Below the pieces are notes generated by a model, which saw only the letters and a list, made by a program, of their open reading frames with translations, searched no databases and was not told the DNA's origin. Positions 26,854 through 35,851 of a DNA stretch of 64,000 bases are shown in pieces; position 1 is the first letter of the stretch; each line of letters starts with the position of its first letter. The stretch is from Mesorhizobium sp. (GTDB taxonomy: Bacteria; Pseudomonadota; Alphaproteobacteria; Rhizobiales; Rhizobiaceae). The position numbers and the translations under genes are program-made. The stretch is taken from positions 63,944-127,943 of the forward strand of contig SAQR01000011.1 of the NCBI GenBank assembly GCA_004020365.1, in the 5' to 3' direction.

Positions 26854-28425
26854 ATGAACGCGCCCGATCACATCATCGTCGGCAGCGGCATCAACGCGCT
26901 GGTTTGCGCGGCGATGCTTGGCGGCAAGGGGGCGAAGGTGCTGGTGCTCGAACGCAACGACCGCATCGGCGGCTGCATGCGCACTGAGGAGATCACCGCG
27001 CCCGGCTTCATCCATGACGTGATGGCGACGACCTTCGTCCTGTTCATCACCTCGCCGGCCTATGCGGCGCTGGGCAAGGACCTGGCGCGGCACGGTCTGG
27101 AGTTCTGCAACACCGGAACGCCCACCGGCGTGCTGCGTCCGGACGGCAGCCATGCCATCCTGCGCACCGACCGCGCCGCCAACGTTGCAGCGGCCAACGC
27201 GCTGGCCGCAGGCGACGGCGACCGGCACAGTAGCGATGTCGGCGAGATCGAGCGCAACGCTGGCCTGCTGTTCGGCCTGCTCGGCGGCAGCCTGTGGTCT
27301 TACCCCACGACAAGGCTGCTGGCGCGCGAAGCCTGGCGCCGCGGCCCGCACGGCCTTGCCGCCTTTCTCGGCGAGGCGCTGGTGCCGGCGCGCGGCTGGC
27401 TGGAAAGCACTTATCAGTCTGAAACCGCCCGCGCGCTGTGGGCGCCCTGGGCGCTGCATGCCGGCCTTGCGCCCGAAGACGCGTTTTCCGGCCAGATCGC
27501 CAAGGTTATCGCCTTCGCGCTCGAAGCTGCCGGCGCGCCGATCGTCAAGGGCGGTGCCAGCAATCTGCTGTCCGCGTTCGAAGCGCTGATCAAGGAGCGC
27601 GGCGGCGTGATCCGGACTGAAGGGGACGTTGCCTCGATCATCCAGAGTGGAGGTCGCGCCACCGGCGTGTGGCTGGCTTCGGGCGAAACGGTCACCGCGA
27701 AGAAGAGCGTGATCTGCTCGGTCACGCCGACCCAGCTCTACGAGCGGCTGCTCGGCGACGCGGCTCCGAAAGCTGACCTCGAGGCAGCGCAAAAATACCG
27801 CTATGGCAAGGGCAATTTCCAGATCCACTATGCCTTGGACAAGCCGCCCGTTTGGCGCGGCGAGGGCCTCGACAAGGTCGCGCTGCTGCACCTGACGCCG
27901 GGGCTCGACGGCGTATCGAAAGCCTGCAACGAGGCCACGCGCGGCATGCTGCCGGAGGTGCCGACCATCTGCGTCGGCCAGCCGCATGCGCTCGACCCGT
28001 CGCGCTGCCCGGACGGCAAGGCGATCCTGTGGCTGCAACTGCCCGAGGCGCCACGGCATATCAAGGGCGATGCCGCCGGCAAACTGCAGACGCCGGCCGA
28101 CGGCTGCTGGACCGAAGCATTGCGCGAAGCCTACGCGGACCGTGCCGAAGCGATCCTCGCCGGCCATGTCGACGGGTTCAAGGACAGTGTGATTGCACGC
28201 CGCGCCTATTCGCCGGCCGATCTGGAAGCGATGAACATCAATCTGGTCGGCGGCGATCCCTATGGCGGCTCCTCGACCATCGACCAGTCCTTCCTGTGGC
28301 GGCCGTTCAAGACCAGCCGCAATCACGCCACCGGCATCAAGGGCCTCTACCACATCGGCGCCTCGACCCATCCCGGCGCCGGGCTTGGCGGCGGCTCCGG
28401 CTTTCTGCTGGCGGGGAGGCTGTGA
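26854..28425 (+). CDS. CrtI-like (phytoene-desaturase family) NAD(P)/FAD-dependent oxidoreductase 2
   Basis: A 523-residue flavoprotein, paralogous and nearly equal in length to the gene at 24056. The Rossmann motif is IIVGSGINALVCAAMLGGKG, then LERNDRIGGCM. The central KGGASNLLSAFEALIKERGG and C-terminal LYHIGASTHPGAGLGGGSGF are the FAD contacts. The conserved GQPHALDPSRCPDGKAILW stretch matches GQPTAVDAARAPDGKHVLW in the paralog. The two may form a heteromer or act on successive intermediates. The stop overlaps the MarR start by one base. Confidence 0.85.
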   Translation: MNAPDHIIVGSGINALVCAAMLGGKGAKVLVLERNDRIGGCMRTEEITAPGFIHDVMATTFVLFITSPAYAALGKDLARHGLEFCNTGTPTGVLRPDGSHAILRTDRAANVAAANALAAGDGDRHSSDVGEIERNAGLLFGLLGGSLWSYPTTRLLAREAWRRGPHGLAAFLGEALVPARGWLESTYQSETARALWAPWALHAGLAPEDAFSGQIAKVIAFALEAAGAPIVKGGASNLLSAFEALIKERGGVIRTEGDVASIIQSGGRATGVWLASGETVTAKKSVICSVTPTQLYERLLGDAAPKADLEAAQKYRYGKGNFQIHYALDKPPVWRGEGLDKVALLHLTPGLDGVSKACNEATRGMLPEVPTICVGQPHALDPSRCPDGKAILWLQLPEAPRHIKGDAAGKLQTPADGCWTEALREAYADRAEAILAGHVDGFKDSVIARRAYSPADLEAMNINLVGGDPYGGSSTIDQSFLWRPFKTSRNHATGIKGLYHIGASTHPGAGLGGGSGFLLAGRL

Positions 28426-28907
28426 TGGAACAGAAGGTTGCGAAAAAGGGCCAGCGCATCTCGACTTTGGGCCAGATCGGCCTGCAGCAGTTCGCGCCCT
28501 ATCTGATGAACCGCATCATGGGCCGCTACAACGCCACCCTGCGCGACGATTTCCGCAAGCAGGGCCTGACCATTCCGCAGGTGCGGGCGCTGGCCGTGCT
28601 GTCGGTCGCCGACGGCGTCACCGTCAACGACCTTTCGGTGTATACTGTCATCGAGCAGTCGACCTTGAGCAGGACGCTCGACACGCTGGAGGGGCAAGGG
28701 TTTGTGCGGCGCGAGCAGGGGGTCACCGACAGCCGCATCCGCCACGTGTTCCTGACCGACGATGGCCGCGCCGAGTTCGCGCGCGCGTGGCCGGCCATGC
28801 ATGACGCATTCGAAGCGATGTTCGACGACATCGACGATGCCGAATATGCGGCGTTGATCGCCACGCTGCAGAAGATGCTGAAGAACATTCGCAAGCACGA
28901 CATCTGA
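28425..28907 (+). CDS. MarR family transcriptional regulator
   Basis: A 160-residue winged-helix protein. The DNA-binding core is LTIPQVRALAVLSVADGVTV then NDLSVYTVIEQSTLSRTLDT, with a wing around REQGVTDSRIRHVFLTDDG. It overlaps the FAD oxidoreductase 2 stop by one base and precedes the 2-oxoacid oxidoreductase genes by 44 bases. It probably autoregulates this operon and perhaps the divergent one. It is unlike the MarR at 14080 beyond the fold, so the two operons probably answer to different ligands. Confidence 0.9.
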   Translation: MEQKVAKKGQRISTLGQIGLQQFAPYLMNRIMGRYNATLRDDFRKQGLTIPQVRALAVLSVADGVTVNDLSVYTVIEQSTLSRTLDTLEGQGFVRREQGVTDSRIRHVFLTDDGRAEFARAWPAMHDAFEAMFDDIDDAEYAALIATLQKMLKNIRKHDI

Positions 28908-28951
28908 TCTTGCGCGCTGCCGGATGCCGGCGGTAACGGAAGGAGCCCAAA

Positions 28952-31105
28952 ATGGCCGAACGGTCTTTTGCCAAGGAAGTCGAAAAACTCAGGCTCGGTG
29001 CCGATGAGGAGTTTTCCGGCGAGGGCATTCTCGCCATCACCAAGGCGCTGCTGCAATGCGGCGTCGGCTATGTCGGCGGCTATCAGGGCGCGCCGATCAG
29101 CCATCTGATGGACGTGCTGGCCGACGCCCAGGACATATTGGGCGAGCTCGGCGTGCATTTCGAGGCAAGCGCCTCGGAAGCGACCGCCACCGCCATGCTG
29201 GCGGCGTCGGTGCATTATCCGATCCGTGGCGCGGCGACCTTCAAGTCGACGGTCGGCACCAATGTTGCATCGGACGCGCTCGCCAATCTCGCCTCCGGCG
29301 GCGTCACCGGCGGCGCGCTGATCATCGTCGGCGAGGATTACGGCGAAGGCTCCTCGATCATGCAGGAGCGCAGCCATGCCTTCGCCATGAAGAGCCAGGT
29401 CTGGCTGCTCGACCCGCGCCCGAACCTGCCGTCGATCGTCAAGGCGGTGGAGGACGGCTTCGAGCTTTCGGAAATTTCCAACACGCCTGTCATGCTGCAG
29501 GTCCGCATCCGCTGCTGCCACGTTCACGGCCGTTTCATCGCCAAGGACAACAAGCGGCCGGCAATGACGGTGGCCGATGCACTCGACGCGCCGCGCCGCG
29601 ACACCGGCCGCATCGTGCTGCCGCCAGCCTCCTTCCTGCACGAGAAGGAGAAGGTGCAGAAACGCTGGCCGGCGGCGGTGGATTTCATCCGCACCAACAA
29701 GATCAACGAGTTCTTCGGCCCCGAGCACGGCTCGGTCGGCATCGTCATGCAGGGCGGAATGTACAATTCGGTCGTCCGGGCGCTGCAGCGGTTGGGCCTC
29801 GCCGACACTTATGGCGACACCGACGTGCCGCTCTATGTGCTGAATGCCGTTTATCCCCTGGTCGACGACGAGTTCCTGTCCTTCTGCGAGGGCAAGGACG
29901 CCGTACTCGTCGTCGAGGAAGGCCAGCCCAATTATATCGAGCAAGCCTTTGCCGCGATGCTGCACAAGGCCGGGCGCGGCACCAAGCTCGTCGGCAAGGA
30001 ACACCTGCCGATGGCCGGCGAATACACCGGTCAGGTTATGCTCGACGGCATCGGCGCCTTCCTGCGCGCCACCATCCCGCATCTGCTGCCGGGCGAGGTT
30101 CGCGCGCCGAACAAGATCGGCGACGGGCTCGATACCGCCGACCTGATCAACGTCGTTCCGGGCCGCCCGCCCGGCTTCTGCGTCGGCTGTCCCGAACGGC
30201 CGATCTTCGCCGCCACCAAGCTGGTCGAGCAGGAGTTGGGCAAGCACCACATCGCCTCCGACATCGGCTGCCATCTGTTTTCGATCATGCCGCCTTTCGA
30301 GCTCGGCGCCACCACAATGGGCTATGGGCTGGGGCCGGCCTCGGCCTCGGCGTTCAATTCGCCCGACGCCAAGCGCCGCTCGATCTCCTTCGTCGGCGAC
30401 GGCGGCTTCTGGCACAACGGCCTGACCTCGTCGATCGGCAACGCCGTGTTCAACAAGAACGACGGCGTGATCGTCATCGTCGACAATTTCTATTCGGCCG
30501 CGACGGGAGGGCAGGATATCCTTTCATCCCGCGCCGGCAACAAGACGAAGTCGACAAAGCACCCGATCACCGAGGCGGTGAAGGGCATGGGCGTCAAATG
30601 GCTGCGCCACATCGACCGCACCTATGACGTCACCAGGATGCAACAGACGCTGCGCGAGGCGCTGACGACGGAGGAGAAGGGCCCGAAAGTCATCGTCGCC
30701 TCGTCCGAATGCATGCTCAACCGGCAGCGCCGCGAAAAGCCATTGGTCGACAAGGCGATCAAGGGCGGGACAAGGATCGTCAAGCCGAAATTCGGCGTCG
30801 ACGAGGACATCTGCACCGGCGACCACGCCTGCATGCGGCTGTCCGGCTGCCCGTCGCTGTCGGTGAAGTCTCTGGACGATCCGCTGCGCGACGATCCGGT
30901 GGCGCATATCGACCAGAGCTGCGTCGGCTGCGGCAATTGCGGCGAGGTCGCCGACGCGGCGGTGCTGTGCCCATCCTTCTACCGCGCCGACGTGGTGCAC
31001 AATCCCAACCGCTGGGACCGTTTCCTGGAGGCAGCGCGTCGCGCCACCATCAGCCTCTTGCAGCGGCGCCGTGAAAGCCGGCGCCTGACATTCGCCGATG
31101 TTTGA
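28952..31105 (+). CDS. Indolepyruvate:ferredoxin oxidoreductase-type subunit alpha (TPP and Fe-S)
   Basis: A 717-residue large subunit of a 2-oxoacid:ferredoxin oxidoreductase, which converts an aryl 2-oxoacid and CoA to aryl-CoA, CO2 and reduced ferredoxin. The N-terminal PYR-type domain begins GEGILAITKALLQCGVGYVG. The TPP-binding motif is FVGDGGFWHNG near residue 480, with the later VDNFYSAATGG. The C-terminal ferredoxin domain has two cysteine sets, CTGDHACMRLSGCP (from about residue 620) and CVGCGNCGEVADAAVLCP (from about 658), enough for two 4Fe-4S clusters. A further CVGCPERP lies mid-protein, as in IorA. The ribosome site AAGGAG is strong. It is followed with an 8-base overlap by the beta subunit. 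Confidence 0.9.
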   Translation: MAERSFAKEVEKLRLGADEEFSGEGILAITKALLQCGVGYVGGYQGAPISHLMDVLADAQDILGELGVHFEASASEATATAMLAASVHYPIRGAATFKSTVGTNVASDALANLASGGVTGGALIIVGEDYGEGSSIMQERSHAFAMKSQVWLLDPRPNLPSIVKAVEDGFELSEISNTPVMLQVRIRCCHVHGRFIAKDNKRPAMTVADALDAPRRDTGRIVLPPASFLHEKEKVQKRWPAAVDFIRTNKINEFFGPEHGSVGIVMQGGMYNSVVRALQRLGLADTYGDTDVPLYVLNAVYPLVDDEFLSFCEGKDAVLVVEEGQPNYIEQAFAAMLHKAGRGTKLVGKEHLPMAGEYTGQVMLDGIGAFLRATIPHLLPGEVRAPNKIGDGLDTADLINVVPGRPPGFCVGCPERPIFAATKLVEQELGKHHIASDIGCHLFSIMPPFELGATTMGYGLGPASASAFNSPDAKRRSISFVGDGGFWHNGLTSSIGNAVFNKNDGVIVIVDNFYSAATGGQDILSSRAGNKTKSTKHPITEAVKGMGVKWLRHIDRTYDVTRMQQTLREALTTEEKGPKVIVASSECMLNRQRREKPLVDKAIKGGTRIVKPKFGVDEDICTGDHACMRLSGCPSLSVKSLDDPLRDDPVAHIDQSCVGCGNCGEVADAAVLCPSFYRADVVHNPNRWDRFLEAARRATISLLQRRRESRRLTFADV

Positions 31106-32705
31106 CGCGGTCCCCTCATCGCGCTCGAAAGCCGGTGCTCCCGAAGACGAGCGCGTTATCAAGCTTGCCGTGCTGGCGGTCGGCGGCCAGGGCGGCGGCG
31201 TGCTGGCCGACTGGATCACCGACGTCGCCGAGCGCAATGGCTATGTCGCGCAATCGACCTCGGTCGCCGGCGTCGCCCAGCGCACCGGCGCGACGATCTA
31301 CTATGTCGAAATGTGCCGCGACACCGGCCGCCTGCCGGTCTTTGCGCTGTCGCCCTCGCAGGGCGACGTCGACATCCTGATCGCGGCCGAACTGATGGAG
31401 GCCGGTCGCGCCATCATCCGCGGCTTCGTCACGCCCGAGCGCACGACGCTGATCGCCTCGTCGCACCGCCTCGCCGCCGTGTCGGAGAAGATCGAGCCCG
31501 GCGACGGCCGCGCCTCGTCGTCAAAGGTGCATGCGACAGCGAAAGCCGCGGCCAAGCGCTTCATCGCCTTCGACATGGAGAAGATCGCCGCCGACAACGG
31601 CTCGATGATCTCGGCCAGCCTGCTCGGCGCGCTGGCCGGGTCCGACGCCTTGCCGTTCACCCGCGAGAGCTATGAGCAGGCGATTGGCGCCGGCGGCCGG
31701 GGTGTGAAGGCCAGTCTCGCCGCCTTCGGCGCCGCCTTTGATCGCGCCCGTGGCATCACCAACACGCCACCTCCAGGCGAAAAAGCTGCGGAGCCGAAAG
31801 CTGCCGAAACCGGCCTGGGTACGGCGGCAAACGTGAGCGGTCCGGAAAGCCAGTTGAAGGGCTGGCAGGGCCTTGCGGCGCGGGTCGATGCGCTGCCGCT
31901 TGCCTTGCGCGACATGGCGTTTCGCGGTCTGAAAAAGGTGGTCGACTATCAGGACATCGCCTACGGCGGCGAGTATCTCGACCGGCTGGACCGGGCGGTC
32001 GTCCTCGACAGTGCCGAGCATGACTATGCGCTGTCGGTATCAGCGGCAAAGCATCTGGCCAACGCCATGTGCTACGACGACATGATCCGCGTTGCCGACC
32101 TGAAGACGCGTTCGACGCGCGACCAGCGGGTGCGCCGCGAGGTCGGCGTCAAGGACGGTTCGATCCTGCAGGTGACCGAGTATTTCCACCCGCGCATCGA
32201 GGAATTCTGCGGCACGCTGCCGGCCGGCCTGGGCAGCTACATCGAGGCGCGGCCGAAGCTTGCCGCCTTCCTCGACCGCCGTATCAACCATGGCCGCCGC
32301 ATCCGCACCGACAGTTTTGCCGGCTTCGCCGCCCTGTGGTTCATCGGCGGCCTGCGCCGCTGGCGCCGCCGTCTGCTGCGCCACAAGGTCGAGGCCGCGC
32401 ATCTCGAGCGCTGGTACGCGCTGGCGCTTAGCCATGTCAGGGAAGACTACGCGCTTGGCACGGAGATCCTCAACTGCCGGCGGCTGATCAAGGGCTACAG
32501 CGACACCCATGTCCGCGCGCAATCCAAGTTCGATCGCGTGCTGTCGGCGCTCGACCTGCTCAAGGGCCGCGACGACGCCGCCGACTGGATCCGGCGCCTG
32601 CGCGAAGCCGCGTTGAAGGACGAAAACGGCGACATGCTCGACGGCGCGCTGAAGACCGTGGCGACGCTGGGCGAGAGAGCGGCCGCCCCGCAAGATCGCG
32701 GCTAG
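31098..32705 (+). CDS. Indolepyruvate oxidoreductase-type subunit beta with C-terminal DUF6537-like domain
   Basis: A 535-residue partner of the preceding subunit. Residues about 22-215 are the gamma-type domain of pyruvate/2-oxoacid:ferredoxin oxidoreductases, opening with LAVLAVGGQGGGVLADWITD. A Pro/Ala/Glu-rich linker follows, then a helical C-terminal half (about 260-520). I take this half to be the DUF6537-type domain that occurs at the end of fused aerobic indolepyruvate ferredoxin oxidoreductases. Anaerobic IorB proteins are only about 200 residues, so this is the aerobic proteobacterial type in split form. The substrate is an aryl 2-oxoacid; arylpyruvate or 2-aminophenylglyoxylate both fit. 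Confidence 0.85.
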   Translation: MFDAVPSSRSKAGAPEDERVIKLAVLAVGGQGGGVLADWITDVAERNGYVAQSTSVAGVAQRTGATIYYVEMCRDTGRLPVFALSPSQGDVDILIAAELMEAGRAIIRGFVTPERTTLIASSHRLAAVSEKIEPGDGRASSSKVHATAKAAAKRFIAFDMEKIAADNGSMISASLLGALAGSDALPFTRESYEQAIGAGGRGVKASLAAFGAAFDRARGITNTPPPGEKAAEPKAAETGLGTAANVSGPESQLKGWQGLAARVDALPLALRDMAFRGLKKVVDYQDIAYGGEYLDRLDRAVVLDSAEHDYALSVSAAKHLANAMCYDDMIRVADLKTRSTRDQRVRREVGVKDGSILQVTEYFHPRIEEFCGTLPAGLGSYIEARPKLAAFLDRRINHGRRIRTDSFAGFAALWFIGGLRRWRRRLLRHKVEAAHLERWYALALSHVREDYALGTEILNCRRLIKGYSDTHVRAQSKFDRVLSALDLLKGRDDAADWIRRLREAALKDENGDMLDGALKTVATLGERAAAPQDRG

Positions 32706-32732
32706 CTTCGCCGATGCCTCGCATGAATAGCT

Positions 32733-32807
32733 GGCAACTGTGACTCGAACACCTCGCCCCATCATTACGAATGATGTGCTCTACCAACGGAGCTGAGCTA
32801 AAGCGGC
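32733..32807 (-). pseudogene. tRNA-Thr(CGT) remnant
   Basis: This stretch matches the intact tRNA-Thr gene at 47791-47866 almost base for base through the 5' acceptor strand, anticodon arm (same CGT anticodon loop) and most of the T arm. It has a 5-base insertion in the D-arm region that duplicates GAGCT. The 3' acceptor strand and CCA are replaced by unrelated sequence. The similarity continues about 30 bases 5' of the tRNA. It cannot fold as a normal tRNA. It lies in the same orientation as the intact copy, 15 kb away. Confidence 0.85.
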
Positions 32808-32846
32808 CCGGCGAGCCGAGGCCCGCTGGATGCGCCGGAACACACC

Positions 32847-33380
32847 CTACGGAATGCAGTGCTTCTCGACGTCGCGCGCCGTGAACTCTGCTGCTCGTCG
32901 CCACGCTTCGTCGGTATCTCCCCGGTAAGTCAGGTATCGATCGCAAACAGGTTTGTTGTCGTTCAGATCCACCACTGCAAACTTCACCCAGCCAACCAGC
33001 GTGCTCATCTTGTGCACCTGACCGATCAGGAGATATTTCGCGCTGGCTGTTCTTGCCTGCCTCGAGAGATCGACGAGACCGGGGTCCTTAATGGTGCACT
33101 GTTCTGCCTGACAGGGTAATGCGACGACTTCGATCTTCTCCGAAAGGCCATCCTGCAACGCAACGCCAAATGCCTTCAGTCGCGCTGCGTGTTCGGCGGT
33201 CTGGTCCCTGACTTCGCCTGATGTGTCCTTGAACTCGAAATTCGCGACAGCGAGGCTTTTTGGCTCGACGACGTCGGCAAAAGCCGCTGACGCAAATACG
33301 CCAGCCCCTACCAGGATCAGAAAAAATAGTCCGCACTCAAAAAGGCGAAATCGAACTTCTGCATGTTGCACCTTGAGCAT
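32847..33380 (-). CDS. Small exported protein with DUF2380/DUF3280-like sequence
   Basis: A 177-residue protein with a signal peptide (hydrophobic run LFFLILVGAGVFASAAFA ending before DVVEP). The mature part AVANFEFKDTSGE ... AFGVALQDGLSEKIEVVAL resembles the DUF2380/DUF3280 group of small secreted proteins with a TolB-N-like fold. Cysteines in LPCQAEQC, PVCDRY and KHC could pair in the periplasm. No function is known to me. Start chosen at 33380 for its GGAGAACGAG ribosome site. Confidence 0.7.
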   Translation of the reverse strand: MLKVQHAEVRFRLFECGLFFLILVGAGVFASAAFADVVEPKSLAVANFEFKDTSGEVRDQTAEHAARLKAFGVALQDGLSEKIEVVALPCQAEQCTIKDPGLVDLSRQARTASAKYLLIGQVHKMSTLVGWVKFAVVDLNDNKPVCDRYLTYRGDTDEAWRRAAEFTARDVEKHCIP

Positions 33381-33610
33381 CTCGTTCTCCGAGGTCGGGA
33401 CGATAGCCATCCCAATGACGGTGCCCTTCTCTTCGCGTTGTTGAAAGGCGCGGAGAGGCGAGCGCAAGACTAGCCGGTTGCGTCGCAACGTCAACTTTCT
33501 GCCGTTGCGATCGATTGGCTAAAGCGTGTGCGCTTGGCCTTCCTTGGCGCTGCGCCGCCTCGGCCGTCGCTCGTTCCGGTTGCGCGAGGAGCCCGAAATC
33601 GCGCAAATGT

Positions 33611-33937
33611 TTACTGGGTGGACTCCACCTTGGCGACAACGAGCTTGCCTTGGGCGCGCGAGATTTCGAGGGCTTGGCCGGTCCCTGCCAACTCGCCCGG
33701 GACCGAGATCACGAACGCCTGGCCCTCGCTGAGGGTCGCGACGAAGCGTACTGGCAGGTTTTCTTCGCCCGCAGCCATCGTGGTGACCACCCGGTAGCCG
33801 TCATCCGCCTCCGTGTAGTAGACGACGCCGTGAAAATTGCCGAGATCGACGGTCCCACCCTGACGGGCCGTGAGTTCGTCGGCCGAAGTGGAACTTGCCA
33901 CCACGCAAAGCGCTGCAAGAACTGTGTATTTGAACAT
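33611..33937 (-). CDS. Small periplasmic hypothetical protein
   Basis: A 108-residue protein with a signal peptide MFKYTVLAALCVVASSTSAD and a predicted beta-rich mature part (GTVDLGNFHGVVYYTEADDG ... FVATLSEGQAFVISVPG). I do not recognise a named family. The start at 33937 has GGAGAG upstream. It lies 58 bases downstream of the globin gene on the same strand and may be co-transcribed with it. Confidence 0.7.
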   Translation of the reverse strand: MFKYTVLAALCVVASSTSADELTARQGGTVDLGNFHGVVYYTEADDGYRVVTTMAAGEENLPVRFVATLSEGQAFVISVPGELAGTGQALEISRAQGKLVVAKVESTQ

Positions 33938-33995
33938 GGTGTTTCTCTCCATTTGGAATTGTCGTTTGGGGGTCTGCGGCTGCATCCCAAAAAAA

Positions 33996-34421
33996 TTACG
34001 CGGCGAGTTGATCTTCGCGGGCAGCAGCGATCATCACGCTGGCGAGCAACCCGTAGGCCGCCTCCCAAGCCTCTCGGACAGCCGGCGTAAAAGCCGTGCC
34101 GAGGCCGGCCGCCAGCGTCTCGATGAGCGCTTGCCCGACGATCGGGTAATGACGTTCCTCGACGCCGTAGGTGACGTGACGCTTGGCGAGCACGCGCACC
34201 GTCGGCAGGATGGTGTCGGCACGATCGAGTCCGTGCACGACGAAGCCGAGGCTCGCCATCAGCTTGGTGCCTTGCTTGGTCATGTCTGTCACCGGAAACA
34301 GCGCGCGAAGATCCGCGTCGATCGCGAACAGGCGCTCGTAGAACAGCGCGGCGGCGGCCACGCGGATCGGAACGATCTCGCGAAAACTGTCCTGGACAAG
34401 TCTGATCTGGTCGGGTGTCAT
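33996..34421 (-). CDS. Single-domain bacterial globin
   Basis: A 141-residue globin of the flavohaemoglobin-head/Vitreoscilla type without a reductase domain. The CD region has LFAIDADLRALFPVTDMTKQ, and the proximal (F8) histidine is in VLAKRHVTYGVEERHYPIVG. The length and the C-terminal helix (REAWEAAYGLLASVMIAAA) fit a complete single-domain globin. Likely roles are oxygen binding or nitric oxide detoxification with a separate reductase. Confidence 0.88.
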   Translation of the reverse strand: MTPDQIRLVQDSFREIVPIRVAAAALFYERLFAIDADLRALFPVTDMTKQGTKLMASLGFVVHGLDRADTILPTVRVLAKRHVTYGVEERHYPIVGQALIETLAAGLGTAFTPAVREAWEAAYGLLASVMIAAAREDQLAA

Positions 34422-34720
34422 CGGCGACGCTCCTGCGTTCCTGGTCTTGCGGCGACCATCGCCCCAAAGCGTTTCGCATGCATGTCGCCTGCACCTGGAT
34501 TTGTTTCAGTTGTGTCTCAATTGGTTTTCAGTTGGCTCTCATTTGTCTTCTTTTGTGTAGAGACGTGCTGAGAGTGCCAGGCGCCGGCCTCTCGTCGACC
34601 TGACCTGGCCATAGCTGAAAACCTGGGCGCGGTGCGCCGGTTTGGAACTGCATCGGCAGTTGGTCATTATATCGAGGAGTCGGCGGCTCCTCCCCTATGC
34701 CTCTTTCGGATGGAGAAATC
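34422..34720. other. Divergent spacer between the globin and sugar dehydrogenase genes
   Basis: About 300 bases with no gene. The plus strand has a T/G-rich stretch with repeated CAGTTG/CAATTGG words around 34505-34545. Both divergent promoters must be here, but I cannot place them. Confidence 0.45.
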
Positions 34721-35851
34721 ATGCTGCGGATATTCATTGCTTCGTCTCTTCTTCTTGCCTTCGCTGCGCCCTCGACCACGCTCGCGCAGGACAGCAGCGT
34801 CGAGAGTGAAACGGGCCGCATTGCGGTCGAGATCTTTGCCGAAGGGCTCGAACATTCCTGGGGCGCGACCTACCTGCCCGACGGCGCGTTGCTGGTCACC
34901 GAGCGTCCGGGGCGGCTGCGGCTCGTCTCGACCGACGGCGCCGTTTCCGATCCGATCGACGGTGTGCCGGACGTCCTCGCCGGCGGACAAGGGGGTCTGC
35001 TGGATGTGGCGCTCGATCCGGACTTTGCCAACAACCGGTCCGTTTATCTCTCCTACTCGGAGCAACGCGGCGGCGGCGCGGCCACCTCCGTCGGCCGTGG
35101 ACGCTTGGACGAGAACGGCAGCGCGCTTTCGAACTTCGAAGTGATCTTCCGGCAGGAACCAGCCGTCTCCGGCCGGAACCACTACGGCTCCCGCCTGATA
35201 TTCGCGCCGGACGGCAAGCTCTTCGTCACGCTCGGCGAGCGCTTCAAGATGCGGCAGGCGCAGGACCCGAACAATCATCTCGGCACGATCGTCCGCATCA
35301 ATCCCGATGGTTCTGTGCCTGACGACAATCCTTTCGTCGGCAAGGACGGCGCCGACGAGATTTGGTCCTACGGCCATCGTAATGTGCAAAGTGCTGCGAT
35401 CCATCCCGAAACCGGCGTACTCTGGACGGCGGAAATGGGACCGCTCGGCGGCGATGAGTTGAACATCCCGGAAGCGGGCAAGAATTACGGCTGGCCCGCG
35501 GTCAGCCACGGCCGGCATTATTCGGGCAAACGCATCCCCGATCCTTCGACGCGCCCGGAGTTTGCCGACGCCATCCATAGCTGGACGCCCGTCATCTCGC
35601 CTTCCGGCATGACCTTCTACACCGGCGACATGTTTGCCGATTGGCGAGGCGACCTCTTGATTGGCGGGCTGTCGGCGGAAGGCATCGTTCGTGTCAGGAT
35701 CGACGGAAAGCAGGTCGCCGGCGAGGAAGTCCTCGCTCTCGGCAGGCGTATCCGGGACGTGGTGCAGGCTCCCGACGGCGCAGTCATGGCGTTGACCGAC
35801 GAGCCAGCGGGAAAAATATTGCGACTGACGCCGGCAGCAGCGTCGCAGTGA
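34721..35851 (+). CDS. PQQ-dependent aldose sugar dehydrogenase
   Basis: A 376-residue six-bladed propeller enzyme of the soluble glucose-dehydrogenase/YliI type, oxidising aldose sugars in the periplasm with PQQ and calcium. The signal peptide MLRIFIASSLLLAFAAPSTT ends near LAQ. Hallmarks are WGATYLPDGALLVTERPGRL, GGQGGLLDVALDPDFANN, SGRNHYGSRLIFAPDGKLFV, IWSYGHRNVQSAAIHP and WTAEMGPLGGDELNIPEAG. The start at 34721 has GGAGAAATC upstream. No PQQ synthesis genes are in the window. Confidence 0.92.
   Translation: MLRIFIASSLLLAFAAPSTTLAQDSSVESETGRIAVEIFAEGLEHSWGATYLPDGALLVTERPGRLRLVSTDGAVSDPIDGVPDVLAGGQGGLLDVALDPDFANNRSVYLSYSEQRGGGAATSVGRGRLDENGSALSNFEVIFRQEPAVSGRNHYGSRLIFAPDGKLFVTLGERFKMRQAQDPNNHLGTIVRINPDGSVPDDNPFVGKDGADEIWSYGHRNVQSAAIHPETGVLWTAEMGPLGGDELNIPEAGKNYGWPAVSHGRHYSGKRIPDPSTRPEFADAIHSWTPVISPSGMTFYTGDMFADWRGDLLIGGLSAEGIVRVRIDGKQVAGEEVLALGRRIRDVVQAPDGAVMALTDEPAGKILRLTPAAASQ

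Noticed and set aside
32733-32807. Interpretation as a classic attL/attR integration site
   Set aside because: Integrases duplicate the tRNA 3' end, but here the 3' acceptor strand is the part that differs, and no integrase gene is in the window.
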